A stretch of 64,000 nt of DNA from contig NC_081186.1 in the NCBI RefSeq assembly GCF_029867415.1, forward strand, positions 23,935,915-23,999,914, in the 5' to 3' direction. The stretch is from Vicia villosa. Its lineage: Eukaryota; Streptophyta; Magnoliopsida; Fabales; Fabaceae. The notes below the pieces were generated by a model, which worked only from the letters and a program-made list of their open reading frames with translations, was not told the DNA's origin and searched no databases. Below, in pieces: positions 36,088-48,103 of this stretch (positions are counted from its first letter, which is position 1; each line of letters begins with the position of its first letter). Both the position numbers and the translations under genes were made by a program.

Positions 36088-38154
36088 ATGGCCGATGAAA
36101 TTCGTATGACGGTCTCGGGCTCGTCGTCTTCAACTCCTCCAGCCCGGAAGGAAGTACCCCGGTTGGCTTGGGTGCACCAAGATGCACTGGATATCGAGAG
36201 TTTTTTCATGGAAGATGATTCGGATGTCTTCCCGGATGTAGGGGAAGGATGGTCGGTACTTATCCCGGCTGAAGGGGATCGCATCTGCGACGTGTACCCT
36301 CCTGACTTGCTTCCGATGTATGAGGTCGTATTCTGGGAGATGGGATTTCGAGCTCCTTTTACTGAGTTCCAGATTGGCATTTTTAACCATTTGGAGGTAG
36401 CCCCCGGGCAGCTTCAGCCCAACTCGATTGCCTTAATCCGAGCATTTGAGCTGGTTTGCTCGCATTTGAAGATAGGGGCGACGATCCCTCTGTTCTTTTA
36501 TATATTCTATGTGCAGCGCACGGTGTGAGATGGTCGCTTTGGTTGGGTATCTTTGAAGCAGTCCAAGAAGATATTTAAATCTTATTTTGATTCTTTGAAG
36601 CACTTTAAACCTCGTTTCTTCTTCATCCGTCCTCAGTCTCAAGAGGCTCGAGACAGTGTCTTTGCTCGCGTGCCGACCTCGGACGTCCATGGTCGTCCAG
36701 TGCTTAACGACATCGGAGAGCCTGTCACCTCTCGTCGGCATCGTTTCAGGTTCTTTTGGTCCCGCGATCATTTTGAGTACCCTACCGACCAGTACATTAC
36801 CAAGCTCTCCAATTTAGATAAGGATGCTCGGGGAGATTATGCTATTCTCCAGGAGTTTGTGCAAGGGCTTCCTCCTATTGCCAAAGTGGATCGGTCGGGG
36901 GTACCTGTTGTTGGTGAAGATGGGCAAACTATTAGGGAACCGGGAGTGATCAGCATAAAGGAACTTTAGGCTGGGGGGACCGATGAGGGGGCTTTTGCCT
37001 ACTTGGGTATTTCCCCCTTCGCTCTTTATCCCGTTTTTTGATTTGCCTTTATCACTTCTTATAGCTTTTTTTTCTTTTTAATAGTGACTTCCCGATGGGC
37101 TGGCCTCTCATGTTTTTTCTTTTTCTTTGCAGAAGCAATGGATCGGGCACGTCATGAACGGATGCTAAGGCAGGTGAGCAAACTGAAGGGGGTTGTTAAG
37201 AAGAGTGTTGGTCCCCGGTTGGAAGCTGTGCAAAGGTCCCCTGTTGCGGGTTCGGGTGCTTCCTCATCTTCTGCTGGTGTTGCTGGTTCCCCTTCTAGGA
37301 CTCCGGATCAGGGTGAGTCTTTGAGGCCGGTCACGGTACTTCCTTCTCCTCTTCGTCTGCAACCGGATCAGCATGCATTGGTTCGTCGCAAGCGACAGAG
37401 GACCGAAGCCGTGGACCTTACCTAGGAGGAGGTTGCTGATATCTTCAACATTCCTTCGTGCTTCCTCCAGCCCTGGTTCTTCGAAGGTGGGCCTTCTTTG
37501 ACCATCCCTCGTGCTGAATCCATTCATATTGAGGGCTTGGAGCCCTCTGTTCGCCAAAGGTTCCTCGTGCAGGATGCTTCAGCCTTGGTTCGGGTTCTGG
37601 AGATGGCTACTCTCTATGCTCGCTCGGCCCCCTTGTCTGTGGAAGCCGTGAGATTGCTCTAGGAGGATGTCAAGATGAAGACTTCTGCCCTGATGGACCG
37701 AGAGCAGCTGTTGAAGGAACAGGGCGAAGAATTGGCGGCTGTGAAAGCTCGGTTGAGTGCGAAGGAGGATGCCTTGGCTGATGTACAAGGTCAATACACC
37801 TTGCTCTCCCGGACTCTGTTTGGGTCGATGCTGTCCTCCTCGGTGAGGGAGGCCTCTCTTCGCCGTTCTCAGGCTCCTGCGGAGGATGAGTCGGAAGAGG
37901 AGAGGGCTCTCTTAACCTAGGCGGATCTGATCCAATATATCAGGAACCTAGGGGGCGACTGTGTAGCGGCTGCCGAGGACACCTATAACTCTACTGTGGC
38001 CCAGCTCAAATTGAAGAATCCGGGGGTGGAGTTGGTGACCGAGGATACCAGGCCTTATCATCACGTGGAGGGCGACCAGATTGTTTCTCCGGTCTTCGGG
38101 GAGGAGCCAGTGATGCAAGAAGCCAAGGAGGTCCTTGTTGAAGAAGGTGCTTGA
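36088..38154 (+). pseudogene. Antisense accessory gene of the Tat element: transposase-28-like plus coiled-coil protein, two exons, five in-frame stops
   Basis: Encoded on the plus strand inside a minus-strand gypsy element, between integrase and 3' LTR. A 5'-UTR exon ends at a GTAAGT donor (35638). The acceptor TGTGTTTCAG at 36072-36081 places the start ATG (MADEIRM) six bases into exon 2. Coding runs 36088-37006 and 37133-38154; the 126-bp intron has GT/AG ends (TTTCTTTGCAG) and keeps the frame, giving about 646 codons. Residues ~70-150 (DLLPMYEVVFWEMGFRAPFT, QIGIFNHLEVAPGQLQPNS) match the putative gypsy-type transposon (transposase_28) domain. Residues ~490-540 (MDREQLLKEQGEELAAVKAR) form a coiled coil. 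In-frame stops: TGA 36526, TAG 36967, 37423, 37660, 37918; no frameshift. Maize Grande and Silene Retand carry comparable antisense ORFs. Function unknown. Confidence 0.75.
37007..37132 (+). other. Intron of the antisense accessory gene
   Basis: GTATTT donor and a strong polypyrimidine acceptor (TTTTTCTTTGCAG). Removal joins phase 1 to the next exon in the same frame and skips TGA codons that lie in the intron. This copy was not shown to be transcribed. Confidence 0.6.
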
Positions 38155-38467
38155 AGGTTTTCAGTTTATGTGTCTAAGTGTTAGGCCTGCGAGCCTTTAT
38201 TTTGTAATGCTGTTCTGGGGGGTATCCCCCCATTTTGATTTTGTATGTACACTTACCGGCTCGGTCTTGATGGCCATAGTTGGGCATATTTTCGGGCTTT
38301 TTTCCGGTCTTTATTTAAAAGTACTTAGTTTTTAACGCTTTTGTTAGTTTCTTTGGAACTTGTGTGCACGCGTTATGATTTTTTGGGAGGTGCGTTACCG
38401 GTTCCCAACGTCTTTATTCATTAAAGGCTTTGTTCGTTTCCCTAGGTTTATGTTCCCTTTCTTCCTT

Positions 38468-38474
38468 TATAAAA
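38468..38474 (+). promoter_or_regulatory. TATA box before the second antisense ORF
   Basis: TATAAAA followed 41 bp later by ATG at 38515. A splice-acceptor-like TTTCTCGCAG (38503-38512) also precedes the ATG, so this ORF could instead be a downstream exon of the larger antisense gene. Confidence 0.4.
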
Positions 38475-38514
38475 GGAGGTCTCATGGACCTCTCTTTCTT
38501 CATTTCTCGCAGGA

Positions 38515-38763
38515 ATGGGTGGAGCTAACGGAAAGAAGGTATCTTCAACCTCATGTTCACGTGGAGTGAAAAAGGTGAAGGAGAAGAAGAAGAAGGCTTC
38601 GACCGGATCTGCTTCTCGTTCTCATGGTTCTTTGAGCTCAGACGCTCGTGCTCGGGTGATTGGTGTGAGAGTCGTGGTTGACGCGAATGGCTCCGATACC
38701 GAGTGGGATGAAGATTGGTATCAGTATCTTCATTCGGAGGAATTTTCCCGTCGGGAGGAGTGA
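38515..38763 (+). CDS. Second small antisense ORF (82 residues), basic then acidic, unknown function
   Basis: MGGANGKKVSS opens a strongly basic, Ser-rich half with a nuclear-localisation-like KKVKEKKKKA. The second half is acidic and aromatic (GSDTEWDEDWYQYLHSEEF). It is uninterrupted, on the same strand as the larger accessory gene and 360 bp behind its stop. GC content is higher than in the surrounding AT-rich DNA, as in the rest of this element. I do not recognise a family. It may be a separate peptide, a terminal exon, or a chance ORF; its clean frame in a decayed element is notable. Confidence 0.45.
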   Translation: MGGANGKKVSSTSCSRGVKKVKEKKKKASTGSASRSHGSLSSDARARVIGVRVVVDANGSDTEWDEDWYQYLHSEEFSRREE

Positions 38764-39155
38764 AGCGTTTTCTTTTCATTCGATGTTTGTTTTGAAATCT
38801 TCATGAATGATGAATAAAGTACCATTGCTGTCTTTTGTGTGTTTATTTTGCATGTTAAGAAGGTTTGCTCGACTTATAATGTATTGATCGCCCAGTGTGT
38901 GGAACTGTGGTCGATTGCCGGGGACATGTGCCTGGCGTTTGGTGAGTCTCGGATTTCGTTGTGTTGAGCTCCGAGGCTCATGGTGTGAACTGTCCCTTCG
39001 CGAGCGGGGCGTTCTGCCTTCATGGTACATGATTACGACGGGGATGCTCGGTATTCGGGTTCCCCGAAGGACAATGAGTCTATTCGATTAAGAGAGCAGG
39101 CTTCTGACTGTTTCATTTAGAGGTGCTCAGCGCGTACCAGGCCGTACCTGTGTTT
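38764..39155. other. Spacer between the antisense ORFs and integrase
   Basis: No gene supported. ATGAATGATGAATAAAG just after the small ORF could be a polyadenylation region for plus-strand transcripts. ORFs here are shadows. Confidence 0.5.
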
Positions 39156-40265
39156 TTAACTGTAATATTGTTTAAGTTTTTCAGCGTTCCAAGGTCGAGC
39201 GAGTTCTTCTCCTTGCAAATTCTCTAGGTAGTATGCCCCGTTTTCTATCCTCGCTCGGACACGTTAAGGGCCTTCCCAATTTGCGGCAAGTTTGCCTTCT
39301 CGGGGATCTTTGTGGTTCCTTTTGAGCACTAGGCTTTCTACTTTAAATTCCCGTTTAATGACCTTCGCGTCATGTCTTAGGGCAATTTTTTGCTTGCGTG
39401 AGGCTTCACGCAATGCGGCCCTAGAGCAGATTTCCTCGACCAGGTCGAGCTCTTCCCTGATTGCCTCGACGTTGCCCTCTGTTTCGACTGGCTCTTCGAT
39501 GCGTCTCGAGGGCACATGTATCTCGACGGGGATCACGGCCTCCGTTCCGTACGTCAGTCGGAAGGGGGTCTCCCTGGTGGTGGAGTGTGGGGTGGTGCGA
39601 TGGGCCCAGAGGACGCTGTGTAGCTCTTCTAACCATCCCCTTTTTATTTCATCCAGTCTTCTTTTGAGGCCCCTCAAAATTACCCTGTTGGCGGCCTCCG
39701 CTTGCCCGTTAGTTTGTGGGTGCTCGACTGATGCAAAATGTTGTTTGGTCCCTAATCTCGTGACGAACTCTTGAAAACGTCCGTCGGTGAATTGGGTACC
39801 GTTGTCAGTGATGATGGCCAAGGGTACCCTGAACCGGGCGAGGATGTTTCTTTTGTAAAAGCAAAGCACGTTCAGGGATGTTATTTTGGCTAATGGTTCG
39901 GCTTCGATCCATTTGGTAAAATAGTCGACCGTGACTATTAGGTACTTATTTTGATTGCTCCCGGTCACGAACGGGCCGAGGAGATCCATCCCCCACCACG
40001 CGAATGGCCGGGGAGATGACAAGGTTTTAAGCTCGTTGGGGGGTGCAAGGTGCATGTCAGCGAACCGTTGGCATTTGTCGCACTTTTTACGTATTCCTTG
40101 GCGTCGTTTTGCATCGTGGGCCAATAGTATCCGGCTCGGAGGGCTTTCCGAGCGAGGGATTTCCCTCCTAAGTGTTGGGCATTGATTCCTTCGTGTATCT
40201 CTCGGAGTATGTAGGGAGTCGTGTCTTCGTCTATGTATTTAAGGAGGGGTATGGAAAATCCTCGC
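39156..40265 (-). pseudogene. Tat-lineage gypsy integrase, truncated upstream, with a frameshift and one stop
   Basis: The minus strand encodes the N-terminal zinc region (ILREIHEGINAQHLGG, then KKCDKCQ). The catalytic core follows, with WGMDLLGPF carrying the first Asp, ITDNGTQF the second and TNGQAEAANR the Glu. The C-terminal domain ends PWNAEKLKQYYS. The zinc part and core are in different frames because an A-run at 40084-40088 is one base short, and a TAA at 39264-39266 interrupts the C-terminal domain. The catalytic triad is intact in sequence. RT, RNase H and gag would lie further right but are missing; the sequence changes at ~40265. Confidence 0.9.
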
Positions 40266-40879
40266 CGGTAGATAAAGCCTTATGTTTTACACTTTGTTCA
40301 CTCACTACTACTTTAGGAGGCACCACAGTACTTCAAGACATTGTCAGACGCTTTCTCTTTTGTGGAAACTTTCTCGAGTAGCTTGAGACGGGGCTTTAGT
40401 TTCATTCCATTTCATTTCCATCATCGGATAGTAAATTTAATAAAACCCTAAAGACATGGTTTGCATCTTTATCCGCTTATCACTTACAAAATAAGGTTCC
40501 ATATTCTCCCCCTTTTTGATGATGACAACCCATCTCTTAGAGGAGGTGGTAAAAAATAATACAAATATATTTGGTGTGATAAAACTCCCCTTGGGTTAAA
40601 TAGAGAGTATATCCTGCTCCTCCTTTTTTGAAATAAAAAAGGCATGTAAAGATGCATTGCCAGAAGTAAATATGCAAATAAATGCAATTTAGACATCTAG
40701 AGAAAAGGAAAACATCACTCATACTTTTACTAAAGGGGGAAAATATACTCTCATGGGGAGTAGGGTATACTTTCTATGCTTGTCAAGGGGATTTTAACCA
40801 CTACAATATGTTACCTTTGTTTCTTTGTTTATCCACCCACTGACAGATGCGTTGTCATAATAAATAAATAAAGGGAGAA
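40266..40879. other. Copia 3' non-coding remnants with purine tracts on both strands
   Basis: ATTCTCCCCCTTTTTGATGA then TGACAAC (about 40502-40527) is the exact inverse of the Sirevirus polypurine module at 3886-3913. AAAGGGAGAA (40870-40879) is a plus-strand tract directly before the LTR at 40880. The rest shows no gene; 40266-40500 is unidentified. Confidence 0.6.
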
Positions 40880-42496
40880 TGTAAATCTATGTGCTTCTAG
40901 GTACAATGACTCAGCAATTAGATAATCTTAATGGTTTTGATGATGCTGAAACTATGAGGTGAATTCTTTATTTGTTGATCAAGATTGATCAAGTTTTTTC
41001 TGCTTTTGAGATCAAGTTGCCAAAGGAAAGGACAACACCTAATGTTAACCCATATTTGGTGGAATCCTTGATGATCTCTAGTCAAACAGTCTCTCGGATG
41101 ATGATGTGTCTACCAAGAAGCCTTATCAAACATCATTAGACAAAAGAAGTCAAGTTCCATATGAAGCACTAAATCATTGATGAATAAAGCAATGAATCTT
41201 GAAACTTAAGAGCTTATGAAAGATAGAAAGTGTGAAATTTCTCATGGTCCTTGTTTGAGATATTAGAGTTTTGTAAAAGATATTAGAGTAATTTTTAAAT
41301 TACTAAAGCAAATTCACAAATTCACCTAATAGTGTTTTTAACCTCCCTGTTTAATAAAAATACCTTAAAATATTTAGTGGAACTATCAAGGTGTTTGTGG
41401 GATTAATAGATAATGTTGCTAAACACTTAGGAAGCTTGTAAGATTGCCTAATCGATTAAGGCCCTAAGCTAATCGATTAATCAAGGAACAAAACTTCTTA
41501 ATTGATTAAGAACACTCCTAATCTATTAAGACACTAGTCGTTGTAGGATTTATTTTTTGGGAATTAATATTGTCGTTTTTGTGAAGCACATAGTTTATTA
41601 GACCTAGTACATAATTGATTTGAGCATTTAAAAGCCTATGGATAATTTTCCTTTTAAAGCCATATTTTTACCTATAAATATAGGACTTCTCCTCACTTTC
41701 AAAATATACTAGAAAATATATTTCTATATAATTTCTCACTCTCTAATCTCTCATTTCCCATTTATTTCTTTTTTATTAAATTGTTTTAGTGATTTAAGAG
41801 TGAAAAGTATTAGTGAGGCATTTCTTGTGTTCCGGTGTTTGGGATTTTATTGTAATTTTGTGAAGAGAAAATTATCTCTTGCCTAATATATCTTCTGAGA
41901 AGTCTTTGTTTGGTTTGTGAGCTTAGCCAATAAAAACTCTCATTTAGTTTATGAGATTATCAGTTAAAATCTTTATTTGTTCGTGATTTTTGCCTAGTGT
42001 AAAAGCTCTCTTTGGTTTGTGAGATTATCCGTCAAAATATCTATTTGGTTTGTGAGCTGAGCTTGGTTTTAAGACTGGCCTAGTTTAAAATTCCATTTTT
42101 TATTTGGAGGATAGCGAGTATAAAACTCGAATATGTTTGTACGAAGGTTCGCGGGTATAAATTGTGAAAAACTCATATTTATAATGGAAACTCTCAAGAA
42201 GAAGTTCTTATGGAGAGGAGTAGGCCATGTGGTTAAGCCGAACCTCTATAAATTTCTAGTTCAATTCTCTATCCCTTTTCTCTTTTTATTTATGCTATCT
42301 ATTTATTTTCATTGCACTTAAATCTTTTCTTCACTCTGATATATGTTTTCTTTACTTACTTTGCCTACTACTCTTTGTTCGATTTACAAAATTGTTTTAA
42401 ACAATTTATTTTATCAAAGATTTTTTAATTAGACATCCTTTTTCAAACCAACACAATTCCCCCTCCGCTCTTGTGTTTGGAGTCACTTGTCTAACA
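40880..42496 (+). mobile_element. Copia (Sirevirus-like) LTR, complete (~1.6 kb)
   Basis: TGTAAATCTATGTGCTTCTA follows a purine tract. The LTR ends GGAGTCACTTGTCTAACA at 42496. It carries several TAATCGATTAA palindromes (41445-41540) and is homologous to 21073-22065 and, inverted, to 22348-23692. ORFs inside are shadows. Confidence 0.8.
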
Positions 42497-43035
42497 AATA
42501 CTTCCAAACACGTGAAAGTATTTAATAATGGGATTCCCCCCTCAAAAGTTCATAATGAGTAGTCTTGCTACCTCATTGAATTGGTACACGATTGTGAATA
42601 TGACAAGCAGTATTCATTTCTTCTGCTAAAAAATAGTATAAAATATTTTTGGCATGAATCATAAATTTAGCCATTTCTTGTAGAGTATGGTTCTTCCTCC
42701 CAATAACATTATTCTACTGAGGTGTAATGGGAGCAGGAAACTTATGACCAATCTTCTAAGTATTGTAGAAGGTAGAGAAGTTTGAATTCTCAATTTCCCT
42801 ATCATGATCACTTCGAGTGCAAATGATTTTGAATTTTTTTTCTTTTTTAATGTCGTAGGTGATGATAGAGACCCTTAAAACAACAAAGATATTAGACTTC
42901 TCACGAATGAAATCAACCCAAGTGTATCAAGAATAATCATCGACACAGAAAAAGACATACACATTTCCTCCAAGACTATCAACTTGCATAAGTCCTATGA
43001 GATCCATATGAAATAACTCAAGCACACGCGCAGTG
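42497..43035 (-). pseudogene. Copia integrase core remnant
   Basis: Reading the minus strand from ~43030 to 42545 gives a copia integrase core. Landmarks are FHMDLIGLMQVDSLGG (first Asp region), FCVDDYS and WVDFIREKSN, IRSDHDRE-like TRSDHDREIENSNF (second Asp), and SAPITPQ-like PAPITPQ leading to the Glu region (RKNHTLQEMAKFMI). At least four stops interrupt it. It lies opposite in strand to the adjacent LTR, so it probably comes from a different insertion. Not functional. Confidence 0.8.
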
Positions 43036-44273
43036 ATTAGAAAAAGAATTGAAAATAAATGAGATAAGGAAAATGAAGAATCACCCCAGAATTTATATTA
43101 GTTAGTCCAAATTACTTGCCATACGTTCACTTCCCAAAGAGAGTACCTTGAGACTTCTTTATCGTCTCCTCTTTAAATTTTGATGAGTGTGTCTACATAA
43201 GGTGTTCTTAATTTAGTCATCTTATTCACTATCTACAACCCCCAGTTATACTAGCAAAGTATTTAATCATTCTTTCATTCGTTAGCTTATCCTTTTCGTT
43301 GATACTAATCTCAAGAGACGCCAGCCCTTCCTTTAATGTAACTTAGGCTACTCATATTTTTTTTTTGTACATTTCAGCCTCTCATTAAAAGCATCTCACC
43401 TATCCATGTCTCATGCTTGAGGGGTTGTGTACAATCTAGTCATTTAGGCTGGATTCAAACAAGGAATCAATAGAATCTGCCCCAGTTTTAAGCAAGTCCA
43501 TGAGGCAAGAACAAAGTAGTTTAACTTAATAGATCAAGTCAAGCAGATCGGCCCAAGGTCAACATATCTTACTTCGAATTGGTGCATTTTAAAACACGCA
43601 AGCAGAGCATTCAAGGCATATTAATAGCCATAAGTGATCGGTCTCACTCAATGAGACATGATTCTTAATGAGTAGTCGATTGGTCTTATGGACAAAGAGC
43701 GTGTGATATCTTATATAAATCAATAACCATCCCACGAAAATGATAAACTTTTTTAGTAGGATCCAACTTTACAACTTTGATTACCGTGTGCACCTGCTCT
43801 CCTCAATTTTTTTTTATAAGCAAGCTTCATTGAAAAGAGCACTAGAGATACTTGAACTCACTTACAAAAATCAAGCAGAAAACTCAAGAAAAGGAGAAAT
43901 TACATACCAACTGAAACTTATCTAAGTAAGGATGGTTGTTTGTGAGTCATAACAACTTCTAAGTAGAATAGTATTGCAATGAGTGCTTGTGATATTGTTC
44001 GGCATGCCACACTAATGTAAGAGTTGAAGTTGATGGTCAAAAAGGAAAGTGCAATGTTTTTATTGGTGAAAAACAAATCTTCCATTAATAATGAATATGT
44101 AAAGTTGTACTCATTTTGACTAAGGTTGTACACATGATAAAAACTCATAATAATATTAGAATTCTATTGCTTCTAAAATAAGTTTATTCCGAGATTAGAA
44201 GTAGAGTAATCCAAGCTTCTTTCTTCCTCTAATAATAACATTAACATCACCTCCACAACTTCACTTTTTCAAA
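43036..44273. other. Intergenic region upstream of GA2-oxidase
   Basis: AT-rich, no gene supported. 43070-43250 shows repeat-like sequence I cannot name. The last ~120 bases are the proximal promoter of the GA2-oxidase. Ordinary short ORFs only. Confidence 0.5.
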
Positions 44274-44283
44274 TATATAAATA
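44274..44283 (+). promoter_or_regulatory. TATA box of the GA2-oxidase gene
   Basis: TATATAAATA, 82 bp before the start codon. A pyrimidine-rich stretch (CCTCTTTCCTCAACC, ~44300) would fit the start site, giving a 5' UTR of about 55 bases. Confidence 0.75.
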
Positions 44284-44364
44284 GAGAACTAACCCAAACC
44301 TCTTTCCTCAACCATCCTCTGCTCATAACTCAAAAATAACTCTGTTCTCTTTCATTCATTCAAA

Positions 44365-46546
<2,182 letters not shown>

Positions 46547-47517
46547 ATAGGAATCTCACACTTTTACACCTGTCAGTATTAGGATATCTATATCATGTGC
46601 AATATAATTGGAGTTTGCTTTTGCTTTTCTTTTCCTTCATGTGTATGTTTGAATGAAATGGATAATGTATTTAGCAACATAATAATAGTGCAGTGATATT
46701 TTTAAGGTTTAACAAAATTTTATGTTCTTTAATTAAATTATTTGTGTTATATTATATTATTTAGTAATTGATATTTATTATTTTTAGATTACATAATTTT
46801 ACTTCTGTTATTCAAATTATTCTATTAAATTGAATTTTAAATGTAAATGTTTAAGATGGATAAATATCACACTTTTAACTGTAAATCGTTAAAAATTAAT
46901 TTTATTTTAAATTGTCATCTTTATTTTTTATCTTTATGTACTCTGGTTGTTAGGGGAATAGGACACTAGTAATCTAGAGTTTATGCCGAGAGGTTATGAC
47001 ACTGACCAAATATTATTTTCACCATAAATCAAACTCGGTTTTTTGAACTCCGTCCTTAGCAGGAGCTCGTTTATCACTCGAACTGAATTGCTTGATTTAA
47101 TTTGTCATCTTTATTACCGCCCTTCATATTCAAGTTCACAAATCTAAATACATTATAATCTAGAAAATTATGACATTAGTGAATATATTTACAAAAGTAT
47201 ATTATATATAAAAATGATCACTCAAAAAAACACATGCAAAATATTTCTCCTTTTTTAAATAAAAACCACATCCACAAAATATATCAATTTTTTGTTGCAA
47301 TATATTAATTATTGAATGAATTAAAAAAAAGTAATTTTTTTTATAATTTGAAATAGAAGAATAATATTTTCTAAATTAAACAATAGTTTGTCAAAATATA
47401 TTTTCAAAGCTCAATTGATACAATGATAATAAGAATCAAACCAAAAGACCCAATAAATTAAGAAAATTAGAAAAATAAAGCAAGAATAGAACTTTGTTAT
47501 TGCTTACATATTAGAAA
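46547..47517. other. Downstream intergenic region of GA2-oxidase
   Basis: AT-rich; likely 3' UTR for the first ~120 bases (GAATGAAATGGATAATG at ~46650 may serve polyadenylation). A SINE-like patch is noted separately. Confidence 0.5.
46950..47101 (-). mobile_element. Possible tRNA-derived SINE fragment
   Basis: The minus strand reads AGTTCGAGTGATAAACGAGC then, after a short spacer, GGAGTTCAAAAAACC, spaced like diverged A and B boxes of tRNA-type legume SINEs. No poly(A) or target duplication was identified. Confidence 0.35.
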
Positions 47518-48103
47518 AATCTCAATTAAATAATTTTAAAATTCAGCTGGATGGTGCATAAAATATAAACTTTTCAATATGTTTTCACCTCATTTGAATA
47601 TTAAGTTGAGATTTTGCAAAGATGACAACAAAACTAAGGGAATCTCAATTAAATAATCTTAAAATTCAGGTGAATTGGTGCATAAAATATAGATTTTTCA
47701 ATATGTTTTCACCTAATTTAAATATTAAGTCGAGATTTTGCGAAGATGACAACAAAACTAAGGGAATCTCAATTAAATAATCTTAAAATTCAGGTGGATG
47801 GTGCATAAAATATAGATTTTTCAATATGCTTTCATCTCATTTGAATATTAAGTCGAGATTTTGCGAAGATGACAACAAAACTAAGGGAATATCAATTAAA
47901 TAATCTTAAAATTCAGGTGGATGGTGTATAAAATATAGATTTTTCAATATGTTTTCATCTCATTTGAATATTAAGTCGAGATTTTGTGAAGATGACAACA
48001 AAACTAAGGGAATCTTAATTAAATAATCTTAAAATTCAGGTGGATGGTGCATAAAATATAGATTTTTCAATATGTTTTCACCCCATTTGAATATTAAGTC
48101 GAG
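47518..48103 (+). repeat. Minisatellite, 4.75 copies of a 123-bp unit
   Basis: Units 47518-47640, 47641-47764, 47765-47887, 47888-48010 and a partial 48011-48103. Each begins AATCTCAATTAAATAATC and ends GACAACAAAACTAAGGG. Units 2-5 are nearly identical; unit 1 is the most diverged. About 1 kb downstream of the GA2-oxidase stop. Confidence 0.95.

Noticed and set aside
39292..39774. 160-residue plus-strand ORF
   Set aside because: It lies antisense to the clear integrase core and has no independent motif; it is a shadow.
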